From CAVUOA01 sp963742955 (lineage in GTDB: Bacteria > Bacteroidota > Ignavibacteria > Tepidaquicellales > OLB5): a stretch of DNA of 64,000 nucleotides. The position numbers and the translations under genes are program-made. The DNA is taken from the NCBI GenBank assembly GCA_963742955.1, contig CAVUOA010000009.1, positions 868,001 to 932,000 of the forward strand. Reading direction: 5' to 3'. This document shows positions 54,149-64,000 of this stretch, piece after piece. Positions within the stretch are counted from its first letter, which is position 1. Every line of letters begins with the position of its first letter. The notes under the pieces were generated by a model. The model made no database searches. It had not been told where the DNA came from and was given only the letters and a program-made list of their open reading frames with translations.

Positions 54149-56464
54149 ATGAACGAAATTTCTTCACAGAAAGAGTTAAAGGTCGCGCGTAAGCTTGAAG
54201 CGCTTTTTGACAATATTGATATTCTTCTCTGGGTTGTTGTTGAGGAGCCGAACGGGAATTTATATTACGAGAAAGTCAATGAGATTTTTGCATCTGTAAC
54301 AAACAGAACCACTGCAGATTATGACGGAAAACCAGTTAAAGATTTGGGAAATGAGAAAGAACTGGAATCTGTAAAGCATTCATTGGCGGAGGCAAAAAAG
54401 AATAAAACATACACGTACGAAAGAAGTGTAGAGGTTGACGGAACAGAGAAACATTTCATATTAAGAATTATTGCCATCCCTGATGCAGACGGTTCCACCC
54501 AGTACATAGGTACAGGCGTTGATATTACCGATAGAAAAAAATCAGAAAAAATAATACAAAAAAGAAACGAAAAGATTGAACTTCTGTACGAAGCAAGTGA
54601 GAAACTTTCATCATCTCTCGAATTTGACAGTATTTTTGAAAATCTTTTCCATATAGTATCAAAAGAAGCGCCCTGCGACGAGCTTATTGTATGCACTTGC
54701 AGCAAAAAAGAAAACCTTATAAGATACATTTTTTTCAGGTCAAACCTCGATACTAAACCGCTCGATACAACAATTATACCTCCTATGCCAATATCTCCTG
54801 TTGGGAAAGGAATGATTAGTAAGATTTACCGCCTGGGAAAGCCTGTAATACTTAACAACCTTCAAAAAAGCAAGCCGACCAAAGGTTACGTTGTAAGTAA
54901 TGACGGGAAACTGCAAAAGATAGAGGGTTCCGATTGGGCTAAGCATGGCTCAAGCATGTTTGTCCCTTTCAAGCTGGATGAAGATTTAACTTGTATTATC
55001 CAGGTATATTCAAGAATACCGAAATCATATAATGAAGAGCATCTCAAATTTTTGGAATCAATTTCTCATCACGCTGCACTAGCAAGCAAGAATGCTCTGC
55101 TTTTTAAGCAAGCACAGGACGATTTAACCGAAAAAGACAGCGCTGTTGAAACATTAAACAAAAAAAACATACAGTTTAAAAAACAGCAGGATGCATTGCT
55201 TGAAATTTCAAAGTTTAAAAACTTCAGCGCTGATGATGCTTTTAAAAGAATACTTGAGCTTGCAAGCGAAATAATGAACATCGACAGAGCCAGTATCTGG
55301 CTCTTTATTGATGATGGTAAAACCGTTTTATGCAAGGATATGTATGAATTCGGCGCCAATAAACATACCGGAGGACAGAGAATACTGACAAAAGATTTTG
55401 CCAGTTATTTTGATATGCTGAGAACAGATAAACCTGTACTTACCGAACTTGGTGAAGCGGACCCGCGCATGATGAAATATACTGAAGAATTTTTGGTTCC
55501 TTTCGGAACCACGGCAATGTTTGTTTCACGTATAAGATTGCATGGAGAAATTGTTGGTTATGTTCGGTATGAAACAAAAAACCCCGATAAATTCGAATGG
55601 CAGGTTGAAGAATATGATTTTGTTGTATCAATTTCCGGTTTGGTTGCGGCTGTGCTGGAAGCCGAAGAAAGAAGAAGGGCTGAAGAAGAAATAAAACATA
55701 CCCTTGCTGAAAAGGAATTATTGCTGGATTATATTGAAGGGAAAAACAAAGAATTGCTTGAACTCTATAAACGCATGAACGTGCTTCAGCACCAGGCGCT
55801 TTCTGCAATGATGAATCCGCATTTTATATTTAATTCACTGAATTCAGTTCAGCATCTAGTAAATACTGACAGGAAAATTGAAGCTAATGATTATATATCT
55901 TTAATGGCACGCTTAATAAGAATGAACCTTGATACTGCAAGCGAGAGTTTTATTACAATAGAGGAAGAAACTAAGAGATTGGAGCTTTATCTGACAATAG
56001 AGAAACTCAGGTGCGGTGATAAACTCTCTTATAAAATAAACATTGGAAAAAATATTAAGCCTAAATACACAAATATCCCGAATATGATTGTACAGCCGTT
56101 TGTTGAAAACGCAATCTGGCACGGCCTTATGCCGTCAGATAAAAACGGTATACTGGTAGTATCATTTGAACTTGAGGACGTTAAAATAGGAAATGAAACA
56201 CATAAGTTCCTGATGATTAGGATTATCGACAACGGTGTAGGATTAAAAGAAGCCCAAAAGAACAAAAAACAAGGGCATATATCAAAAGGAATTAAGATAA
56301 TTCACGAAAGACTCGCTATTTTAAGCAAAGAAATGGGTTTCCCTACACCGGTCTATGTTAAAGATGTTAAAAAATTAAAAAGCTCTTCAGAAGGCACCGA
56401 AGTAATACTTTCACTCCCGCCGGAACTATATAAAATTACAAATGAGAAATCACCATCTCCATAA
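54149..56464 (+). CDS. LytS-type sensor histidine kinase with PAS and two GAF domains
   Basis: 771 residues, no membrane segment, so a cytoplasmic sensor. Order: PAS domain (about 15-130), GAF (150-330), GAF (350-510), coiled region (510-550), His_kinase domain with the MMNPHFIFNSLNSVQHL H-box (His558) and NAIWHG N-box, and a HATPase (VGLKEAQKNKKQGHISKG). Pairs with the LytTR regulator upstream. The ligand is unknown. A paralogous GAF unit appears in the sensor at 63650-64000. Confidence 0.93.
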   Translation: MNEISSQKELKVARKLEALFDNIDILLWVVVEEPNGNLYYEKVNEIFASVTNRTTADYDGKPVKDLGNEKELESVKHSLAEAKKNKTYTYERSVEVDGTEKHFILRIIAIPDADGSTQYIGTGVDITDRKKSEKIIQKRNEKIELLYEASEKLSSSLEFDSIFENLFHIVSKEAPCDELIVCTCSKKENLIRYIFFRSNLDTKPLDTTIIPPMPISPVGKGMISKIYRLGKPVILNNLQKSKPTKGYVVSNDGKLQKIEGSDWAKHGSSMFVPFKLDEDLTCIIQVYSRIPKSYNEEHLKFLESISHHAALASKNALLFKQAQDDLTEKDSAVETLNKKNIQFKKQQDALLEISKFKNFSADDAFKRILELASEIMNIDRASIWLFIDDGKTVLCKDMYEFGANKHTGGQRILTKDFASYFDMLRTDKPVLTELGEADPRMMKYTEEFLVPFGTTAMFVSRIRLHGEIVGYVRYETKNPDKFEWQVEEYDFVVSISGLVAAVLEAEERRRAEEEIKHTLAEKELLLDYIEGKNKELLELYKRMNVLQHQALSAMMNPHFIFNSLNSVQHLVNTDRKIEANDYISLMARLIRMNLDTASESFITIEEETKRLELYLTIEKLRCGDKLSYKINIGKNIKPKYTNIPNMIVQPFVENAIWHGLMPSDKNGILVVSFELEDVKIGNETHKFLMIRIIDNGVGLKEAQKNKKQGHISKGIKIIHERLAILSKEMGFPTPVYVKDVKKLKSSSEGTEVILSLPPELYKITNEKSPSP

Positions 56465-56606
56465 AATCTATATTTTTTAATTTATTACCCTCTCCATTAA
56501 CTTTTAAAAACCGACCTGTAGCTTATTAAACCATACCGTTTACTTATTACGCATTGCCGGCTCAATATTTATAATATAGATTTGAGTAAATAATTGAAAG
56601 TAATAG

Positions 56607-56795
56607 TTGGACTTAATAAGAAGAATATCCAAAATATTTGACGAGCAGGCAGAAGATGCTCATAGAATTGTAATTATAACAAAGAGTACAAGCAAAGACG
56701 AAATCGAAAAATTTGAAAAAGATATAAAAAATAAAGAAAACAAAACTAATATACCGGAAAAGGTTCAATCAAATCCGCAAAACGACGATGATTAA
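56607..56795 (+). CDS. Possible small acidic/charged protein
   Basis: 62 residues from a TTG start; highly charged (EKFEKDIKNKENK), ending in NPQNDDD. No motif and no clear SD. It could be a real small protein or a random open frame. A strong terminator lies just after it. Confidence 0.3.
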   Translation: MDLIRRISKIFDEQAEDAHRIVIITKSTSKDEIEKFEKDIKNKENKTNIPEKVQSNPQNDDD

Positions 56796-56851
56796 ATGAG
56801 TTTTCTCAAATAGCTTGAATGCTAACTTACCTACTAAATAGGATGAACACC

Positions 56852-56878
56852 AGGGCTTATGATAATAAGCCCTTTTTT
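56852..56878 (+). terminator. Terminator downstream of the kinase region
   Basis: AGGGCTTAT / ATAAGCCCT stem with short loop and T6 tail. Confidence 0.8.
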
Positions 56879-56892
56879 ATTTTATAAATTAT

Positions 56893-57834
56893 CTAAAAGA
56901 TTATGAACTGAACTCCAGAAACAACCCTGAATGTTTCCGCATCCTGTGTTCCGTTTAAGTTATAATATACCGGCTGGTTAAACTGAAATTCAAATTCTAA
57001 TCGTGGGGTAATGAAATAATTGACACCCGCTGAGACATACGTTGTATTGCCGCCTGAATCGTCAATTGTTATTCCATCCTGAGATTCTTTTCCCCGCATG
57101 TCTCCTTTCAACCCGGCATTCAGTACAACAATATTTCTTCCTACACCTGACTGAAAAACCCTGTATCCGAAATTCAGGTTATAATTTAAAGTATTTCCGA
57201 ACCTGTATCCTGTATTCCCTTTGTTTCTGAATCCATAAAGAAAATTCGCCGAAATACTGAACCTGTTAAATGAATACATAATATTTGTTCCAATTAAGAA
57301 ATCCGTTGAGCCGGTTCCAAGCTGGAGATGGGGGTCGATTAATTCACCCCCTGTTTTTTCATCTGATTTCCCTGTAGGCAATTTCAAACCAAGCTGGGTT
57401 GATAGTAAAAAAGTGCTTTTCATTGTGTGGATTTCGAGCGGGAAATACCTTGCGAAAAGAATTACATCCCCAATGCCTGAAGTTCTTGATAATACAGAAT
57501 TCAAATCTTCTCTCCCGCTCCTGATCGAATAAGGTATCATGCCGATGAACGAAACCCTTGGACTAACAGAATATATTCCGGAAAGCTGAAAAGTTAAGTG
57601 TTTTTCATAACCGCCTTCGTCATTTGATTTAATTTTATTATTCTGAGCAACTTTATCAATTAAGAGATAGCTTTGGTCAATTCTGATACCTTTACCGGAA
57701 AAATCCAAAGGTGATATCCCCTGTGAACACAGGCAGAAATCACAGTTATTAACCTGGTCTTTTAATTTTATATGTCCGGCATCGGTGAATTGATTTGGAT
57801 TTTGAGAAAAAACATTCCCGGTAAATAAGTGCAA
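56893..57834 (-). CDS. Outer-membrane beta-barrel, transporter-like (phenol MetA-type)
   Basis: 313 residues. The start in the present frame is TTG at 57834; upstream, the frame reads a full hydrophobic signal (YSLFIILHLFTGNVFSQ) with no ATG, while an ATG at 57883 lies in another frame, so a one-base error in the signal is likely. After the signal, the mature N-terminus has CDFCLCSQGISPLD, a Cys-rich motif. Strands follow, with GLKLPTGKSDEKTGGELIDPHLQLGTGSTDF, typical of PF13557-type barrels. Probably a porin-like transporter; substrate unknown. Confidence 0.7.
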   Translation of the reverse strand: MHLFTGNVFSQNPNQFTDAGHIKLKDQVNNCDFCLCSQGISPLDFSGKGIRIDQSYLLIDKVAQNNKIKSNDEGGYEKHLTFQLSGIYSVSPRVSFIGMIPYSIRSGREDLNSVLSRTSGIGDVILFARYFPLEIHTMKSTFLLSTQLGLKLPTGKSDEKTGGELIDPHLQLGTGSTDFLIGTNIMYSFNRFSISANFLYGFRNKGNTGYRFGNTLNYNLNFGYRVFQSGVGRNIVVLNAGLKGDMRGKESQDGITIDDSGGNTTYVSAGVNYFITPRLEFEFQFNQPVYYNLNGTQDAETFRVVSGVQFIIF

Positions 57835-58084
57835 AATAATAAATAATGAATAAACGAAAATTTTTGTATTGGTTAGAGTGCATTTTAAAATGAATAAGAA
57901 TATTTTGAGAAATTTCAGGTTCTTTATACTAATTTTATCAACGGGAACAATTTTATAATAATTCCTTTATATAACAAGAAAATATGGAACAAACTGTATT
58001 AATTATTGTTATATAAATCTATCTTATCATAAAAATTCCATGAATTAATTCTAAAAAATTATATATTAATATAAATTAAAAATT

Positions 58085-59036
58085 ATGTCTGAAAAGAAAA
58101 TAATAGCAGTTTTAGGCGCTACCGGCGCACAGGGAGGCGGACTCGTACGTGCAATTCTTGATGACCCAAACAGCGGCTTCACTGTACGAGCTGTAACAAG
58201 AGATGTAAACTCGGATAAAGCTAAAGAGCTTGCAGCACTTGGCGCCCAGGTGGTAGCAGCCGATGTTGATGATTTAGAAAGCCTGAAAAAAGCATTCGAA
58301 GGAGCTTACGGAGCATATTGTGTAACATTTTTTTGGGCGCATTTCTCACCTGAAAAAGAAATTAATGAAGCAAATTTAATGGCTCAGGCTGCTAAACACG
58401 CAGGTTTGAAGCACGTAATTTGGTCAACATTAGAAGACACCCGTAAATATATTCCATTGACTGATAACCGCATGCCGACTCTTCAGGGTAAATACAAGGT
58501 TGCTCATTACGACGGAAAAGGAGAAGCAGACCATTGGTTTAGAGACCTTGGTGTTCCAACAACCTTTCTTCTTACATCATTCTATTGGGATAATCTTATT
58601 TATTTTGGATTGGGACCTAAAAAAGGACCTGACGGGAAGCTGACAATTACTTTTCCAATGGGCGATAAAAAACTTCCCGGCATTGCATCAGAAGATATTG
58701 GCAAATGTGCTTACGGGATTTTTAAAAAAGGTAATGAATTTATAGGTAAAACCATAGGTATTGCAGGAGGACACTTGACGGGTTCTCAAATGGCTGATGT
58801 ATTATCAAAAGTCCTTGGAAAGGAAATTAAATACAACAGCATCTCACCTGAAGCTTACCGGAAATTGGGCTTTCCCGGAGCCGAAGATTTAGGGAATATG
58901 TTTCAGTTTAAACGCGATTTTGAGGAATACTATTGCGGTGCCCGGAATATAGAATTTACACGCTCTCTGAATCCCATCATTACTGACATTTGAAAAGTGG
59001 GCAGAAAAGTACAAAGACCTTATTCCGATTGATTAG
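58085..59036 (+). CDS. NmrA-like NAD(P)-binding protein, frameshift near C-terminus
   Basis: Rossmann-fold member of the NmrA/atypical SDR group. VLGATGAQGGGLVRAIL at residues 8-24 binds the cofactor; VIWSTLEDTRKY and TSFYWDN follow. In the current frame it stops at 58993; one base change near 58970 gives SLLTFEKWAEKYKDLIPID and a stop at 59034-59036, a natural end. Such proteins often act as redox sensors rather than enzymes. Followed by a terminator. Confidence 0.85.
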
Positions 59037-59052
59037 AGTATTTAAATAATGA

Positions 59053-59088
59053 AAAAGCCGGAGGTTAATATAGTAGTATCCGGCTTTT
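59053..59088. terminator. Terminator between NmrA-like and aldo/keto reductase genes
   Basis: AAAAGCCGGA and TCCGGCTTTT arms, 16-base loop; symmetric for both convergent genes. Confidence 0.7.
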
Positions 59089-59125
59089 ATTTTTCATAAT
59101 TAGTGATTTTAAAAAATTATTTATC

Positions 59126-59991
59126 TCACTTACCTGTATATTCCCTCTCAAGTTCATTATAATCATCATCACTTAATGAAATATCATCTGCCCTAACATT
59201 TTCTTCAAGATGTTCAATTGATGCTGTTCCGGGTATCGGCAGCATTATGGTGAGCTTTTTAGAAGCCAGCTTAATGCAATCTGTGAGGAGTTCAGCATTA
59301 TATTTAACTGCAATTTCATTTAATGACTGATTCATCCTTCGCAAGATTGCCCATACTTAAAGGAAACCAGGGAATAAATCCCATATTATTCTGTTCACAA
59401 TAATCTATCACAGGGTCATCCTCTCTGTAAGAAAGATTATAACGGTTCTGAACTGAAACAATATTTGCGATATCCTTCACTTTTTCCAGGTCATTCACTT
59501 TAAAGTTTGATACTCCGATGAAATTAATCTTTCCTTCTTTCTGAAGGTCCCTTAACGTACCTACGGATTCTTCGACAGGAATTTTCGAATCGATAGTATG
59601 AAGCTGGTAAAGCTCAATTCTATTCACTTTTAATCTTTTAAGGCTGCCCTCAATCGCTTCGCGTAAGATGTTTAGGTGAACAGTCGGGATTCCATTTTCC
59701 CGGGCCTGAACGCAGCAAACCACCTTTAGTTGCAATAACTAAATCATCAGGATAAGGATGCAGCGCTTCAGCAATAAGCTCTTCGCTGACATAAGGTCCG
59801 TAAGCATCTGCGGTATCAATGAAATTGACTCCGAGTTCAACCACCCGCCTCAAAACTTTAATTGCATTATTTTTATCTTTTGGCAGCCCCCAAATACCTT
59901 CGCCGGTTATACGCATAGCTCCAAATCCGAGCCTGTTGATTTTCTTTATTCCGCCTAAATTGAATGTTCCGCTTTTGAATTCTTTTATCAT
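59126..59991 (-). pseudogene. Aldo/keto reductase, frameshifted
   Basis: NADPH-dependent carbonyl reductase. The N-terminal frame (59991) has LGFGAMRITG and NFIDTADAYGP (catalytic Asp59, Tyr64) and IATKGGL (Lys). A second frame has VNRIELYQLHTIDS (His) and GVSNF, and a third has LLTDCIKLASKKLTIMLPIPGT near the C-terminus. Breaks near 59690 and 59335. About 288 codons in total, the usual size. Confidence 0.85.
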
Positions 59992-60069
59992 AATATTTGT
60001 GTTATTAAATAGTTACTAAAACAAACAGAAAACCGGAATTTCTAATTCCGGTTCTTAATTTTTATTTGG

Positions 60070-60142
60070 TACCCCCGTCAGGATTCGAACCCGAAACAAA
60101 TGATCCGTAGTCACTTATGATATCCAGTTTCACCACGGGGGC
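60070..60142 (-). tRNA. tRNA-Arg(ACG)
   Basis: 73-base cloverleaf: acceptor GCCCCCG pairs with CGGGGGT (G1:U72), D-arm GTGA/TCAT, anticodon loop CTACGGA with anticodon ACG (read as ICG after deamination), T-arm with TTCGAAT, discriminator A. CCA not encoded. Confidence 0.93.
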
Positions 60143-60494
60143 AGTTTTTTTTAATTAGTCTTTTGAGATTACAAAGATAATAATATTGGAAGCAGAAATT
60201 GAAGTCCTTTTTTAGTAACCTGAAAAATCAGCTTATTAATTCCAAATTTGCCTCACTTTTCACTTTAAATTGAAATAATTGCCCCGTTTGGAGTAAACAA
60301 GACTCGTATTTCATTACTGAGGGCTATAATTTAACATTTTCTAGGCACGTAATTTGACATTAACATATATATAAATTAACAGTTTGTAGTAAATACAGCT
60401 AACTGTTTTGGTTAATCATTTTCCTATTATACAATCATAATTCAAATTATATTTCAGCTGAAATTAACACATGGTATTACCTCTGATAATATAA
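60143..60494. other. Intergenic region before the large sensor
   Basis: 352 bp, AT-rich, noncoding. It contains a 7-bp inverted repeat AACAGTT/AACTGTT (around 60379-60408) separated by 16 bases, which might be an operator, and two similar AATTTAACATT/AATTTGACATT strings nearby. I see no RNA gene or coding frame. Confidence 0.4.
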
Positions 60495-63400
60495 ATGGCT
60501 AAAAAGAAAAGATTAAAATATATTAAAGACGGTTACCCAATGAAACTGGTAATAATATTTTTATTGCTTTCATTGGGCTTTTCTTTTGTGGGCTATTTAT
60601 ATTATGAAAACCAAAAACAGTCTCTTATTAAACAGGTAAAAAACGACCTGACAACTATATCTGATTACAAAGCTAACGAAATTGATTCATGGCTTGATAA
60701 CCGTTTGAAACACGCCAATTCAATTTTGAAAAACAAACACAGAATCAGAGAAACTATTGATTTACTTAATAATCCCGGGTCAGAAGAACAAAAACAGGTT
60801 ATTTCAGACTGGCTCCAATTATCTAAGGAAATCTACGGATATAATAATGTAACTTTATATGATAATAATCTAAAACCGGTCATCAGCATACCTCCCCGTA
60901 ATGAAGGAAACAATAACACTGGAATTAATATTTTTAACAGGTACCTGATTTCGGATAAAGTAATAATCTCCGACTTATATCAAAAAGATTCATCTTCACC
61001 TTTCGTAATCGATATTATTATACCGATTAAAAATCCTTCAAACAATGATACCGGTCTTGCAGCAGTATTGGCATTTGAGTTAGACGCACAGACTTTCATT
61101 TTCCCGACACTTTTAAAACTTCCAAGCCAATATGAAACAATGGAAAGCTTAATTGCGCAGAAAGAAGGTGACCATATAATATTTCTGAATGAACTGAAAT
61201 TCGAGAAAAATACTACCCTGAAGCTGAAAATACCGTTGAGCGATTCAACAGTCATTGCTGTTCAGGCTGCAAACGGTAAATTAGGTATAACATCCGGTAC
61301 TGATTACCGTAAATCAGATGTTCTTGCAGACATAAAAAGAATCGAGAATACTTCGTGGTTTCTGATAACTAAGATTGACAGAAAAGAGCTTGAGACTCCG
61401 ATTCTGATAAAAACAAGAATTACATTTCTATACGTTTTTTTCAGCATTTTACTATCCGGCATTGTTATTACATTAATCTGGAGAAACCAGAATGCAAAAT
61501 ACTTTAAATCTCTTTACGAAAAAGAAACAGAAAAGGAGGCTCTTACCAAACATTATGCATACCTCACAAAATATGCTAATGATATAATATTCCTGGAGGA
61601 TGCAAACTTTAATTTTATTGAAGTTAATGATAAGGCTCTTGAGTGCTACGGTTATACCAAAACAGAATTTCAAAAAATGAATATTAAAGATGTTTTGGTA
61701 AAAGAGCTTGCACACCAGGTAAGTTCTATTGAAAAACAGCTTAGAAATACTACCGGGTTAATCTTTGAAGCTGTTCATATAAGAAAAGACGGTTCTACTT
61801 TTCCCGTTGAAGTAAGCATCCGGATAATAAATGTTGAGGGGGAAACATACTATCAAAGCATAATTCGCGATGTAACCGAAAGGAAAAAGGCTGAAGACCT
61901 CATAAGGAAAAATGAAGCTTTAACAAACTCCGTTATAAATAACTCCCCGGTCGGAATAACTATCAGAAGCGTAAACGGTAAGTTAATATCATACAATAAA
62001 GCCTGGCAGAAAATTTGGAACTTAGATGAAGACAAAGTAAAAGAACTTGAAGAACTTGATAAAAACCGAACGTTCGCAGAGCGCTACAGTTATTTCGGTG
62101 ATAACGTAAATAAAATTATAGCTGCGTTTGATAAGGGAGAACATCAGTACATTCCGGAAATAAAAGTTGATAACCCTTACAGCGGAACACAATTATGGTT
62201 ATCATTATACATATACCCGATTGGCTCAAACGGCAAATTCGAAAGAATTGTTACATTAACTCAGGATATAACTGAGCAAAAAAATGCAGAAATATAGATT
62301 AAAAGAAAGCGAAGAAAAGCAGCGCTCAATTATTGAGCACAGCACTGCTGTATTTTATTCCCACACACTTGATAACCAAATTACTTTCATAAGCCCGCAG
62401 GTAAAGAAGCTGCTTGACTGTGAGCCTGAAGAGGCAATGACTAACTGGACGGAATTTGCAACCAATAACCCTGCAAATGAAACCGGGTACTATTTAACAC
62501 AAAAAGCAATTGAAACAGGTCTTCAACAGCCGCCTTATGAGTTGGAGTTAATAGGGAAAAAAGGAAGAAAAGTATGGGTAGAAGTTCATGAATCACCGGT
62601 AGTTAAAAACGGCAGCACAGTAGCAATCACAGGTTCTCTCACCGATATCACAGCCAGAAAACAGGCTGATGAAAAAATTTCAAAGCTTAACAGGATATAC
62701 CGTGTATTAAGTCAAATCAACCAAACTATTGTAAGAACAAAAAACGAACAGGAATTGTTCGAACAAATTTGCAAAATACTGGTTGAGAACGGTAATTTTA
62801 AAATGGTTTGGGTCGGAGAGCTTGATTATTATTCTAAATCAATCAAGTCGATTGCTCAATTTGGAGATAATGACGGTTATTTGAAAATCCTCACTTCCTT
62901 CAGTAAAGATATTCTTAGCAAGGATGAACCTTTCTTTCGGTCACTTAGCTTAAGGAGAGTCCTTGTATTTAACAATCTGCAAGATGAGTTAAACAGACCT
63001 TGGAGAAAAGAGTCTGTCAAAAGAGGTTATAAATCATATTGCATTATTCCTTTGCTGGAACACAGCAAAAGAAACCTTGTCCTGAATCTCTATTCAACAG
63101 AGCAGAATTTTTTCAACACAGAAGAAATTGAATTATTAACCGAACTTGCAGAAGATATTTCTTTCTCTTTGAACAGTATTGAACAGGAAAGTCTTAGAAT
63201 TAAAGCTGAAGAAGAAGTTGTATCAACCAAGCAAATGCTGGAAAAAATTACAAGTACTACTCCGGCATACATTAGTGTATACAATATACAAAAAGATAAT
63301 TTCCTCTATACTAACGGTTCAATCATTGAACAATTAGGTTACTCCCCCAGCCAGATAGAGAATATTCATAAGATGAACGGTCGAAGAACGTAAGGCTATA

Positions 63401-64000
63401 TATCATCCCGATGACCTTCCAAAAATTGACAATATGGATGCAGATATACTTACAATGAAAGACGGAGAGGTTAAGAAAGCTTGAATATAGATTAAAAGAC
63501 AGTAAAGGCAGCTGGCGCTGGTTTGAACATTCCGCCCGTATTTTCCAGAGAGATAATGCCGGGATACCTACTCATACTGTAAATATTATTATGGATGTTG
63601 ATAAGAGAAAGAAAAGCGATGAATTGGTTCTGCATGCTAACAGAAAATTGAAGATTTTATATGAAGCCGGAAAGAAACTGGGAGCAACCCTTGATGTCAC
63701 TGAGCTCTACAACAGCATGTATGAATATGTTTCCTTAATTGCAGACTGCGATGATATGTTCGTAGCTGTTTATAATGAAACTGAAAAGTTGATAAAATAT
63801 TCCTACCTCAGGTCAAAAGAGGAGGAGCAAAATATTGATGTTAGCAAAATACCGCCAATTCCGCTTGCACCGCCGGGATTTGGAATTCTGAGCGAAGTTA
63901 TCCGTTCGGGGGAATCAAAATTATTTAATGATTATCAAAACAGTTTTAAAAAGTCAAAAGTACAATATACAGTTGGTCGGAAAGGCGAATTGACACAGCC
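60495..64000 (+). pseudogene. Membrane multi-PAS/GAF sensor protein, frameshifted and cut by window end
   Basis: Starts at ATG 60495. TM helix at about 16-36, an extracellular Cache-like sensor domain (40-300), second TM at about 305-325, then PAS domains at about 350-470 and 480-600. Reading shifts at about 62293 (into RLKESEEKQRSIIEH, a PAS) and about 63378 and 63476, after which a GAF domain (NRKLKILYEAGKKLGATLD) runs to the window end. The kinase core is beyond the window. The final GAF closely resembles that of the kinase at 54149. Each break is one base and is likely error. Confidence 0.8.

Noticed and set aside
22398..63480. Programmed ribosomal frameshifting as a shared mechanism
   Set aside because: The break sites share no slippery heptamer or downstream structure, both +1 and -1 are needed, and most genes of the window lack them.

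Overview
The window looks like part of an uncultured Ignavibacteria-type genome (FCB group, near Bacteroidota/Chlorobi). It is AT-rich. Four extracellular proteins end in a type IX secretion (T9SS) sorting domain with the NYPNPFNP signature. OmpA/PD40 proteins, a DUF4835 (PorD-like) protein and a PorT-like barrel are present, and many genes lack a clear Shine-Dalgarno. This assignment rests on gene content and family knowledge, not on a search.

Layout. 0-7 kb: small HTH-like protein, nadE, a YCF48-repeat T9SS cargo, an S8 protease, rpsR, tatD. 7-9.4 kb (minus): broken lipoprotein, PorT-like barrel, DUF4835 protein. 9.5-15 kb (minus): thioesterase, ltaE, HepT-MntA toxin-antitoxin, gyrA in one tight run, then tRNA-Ala(CGC) and purine nucleoside phosphorylase. 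15-19 kb (plus): TPR protein, M48 lipoprotein, exported proteins, rhodanese-like lipoprotein. 18.9-20.6 kb: palindromic repeats around two orphan genes. 20.6-26.9 kb: MBL hydrolase, smpB, a shredded tyrS, pyruvoyl arginine decarboxylase, thiN, comEC. 27-32 kb: propeller T9SS cargo, cupin with a Crp/Fnr-like operator, arylsulfotransferase-like T9SS cargo, DinB-like protein, HAD phosphatase. 32-35.7 kb: two tandem OmpA/PD40 proteins. 35.9-38.6 kb (minus operon): CDP-alcohol phosphatidyltransferase, 6-pyruvoyl-tetrahydropterin synthase family protein, folE, SpoU methyltransferase. 38.7-38.9 kb: tRNA-Arg(CCG) with two tandem copies of its 3' part. 39-47 kb: serine hydrolase, helical protein, BNR protein, membrane protein, vanadium-haloperoxidase-like lipoprotein, FG-GAP/ASPIC T9SS cargo. 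47-52 kb: GT2, rmlA, rmlC, glgP. 53-64 kb: LytTR regulator with LytS-type kinase, outer-membrane barrel, NmrA protein, aldo/keto reductase, tRNA-Arg(ACG), and a large multi-PAS/GAF sensor running off the window.

The strongest global signal is the number of apparent frameshifts: about 15 loci, in blocks at 22.4-23.1, 35.4-40.4, 42.9-47.3, 58.9-59.7 and 62.3-63.5 kb. Long genes such as gyrA, comEC, glgP and the 771-residue kinase are intact. Genes hit include normally essential ones (tyrS, folE), and reading resumes cleanly after single-base changes, so local sequencing or assembly error is the simplest explanation. Reconstructed extents are given for these genes. I see no CRISPR array, prophage or complete insertion sequence, and no clear new multi-gene system. 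The most original small-scale items are the tRNA-Arg 3' repeat array, an intergenic repeat read through as part of a secretion signal, the metal-motif loss in ComEC, the palindrome upstream of the cupin gene, and Arg at the quinolone-contact position of GyrA.
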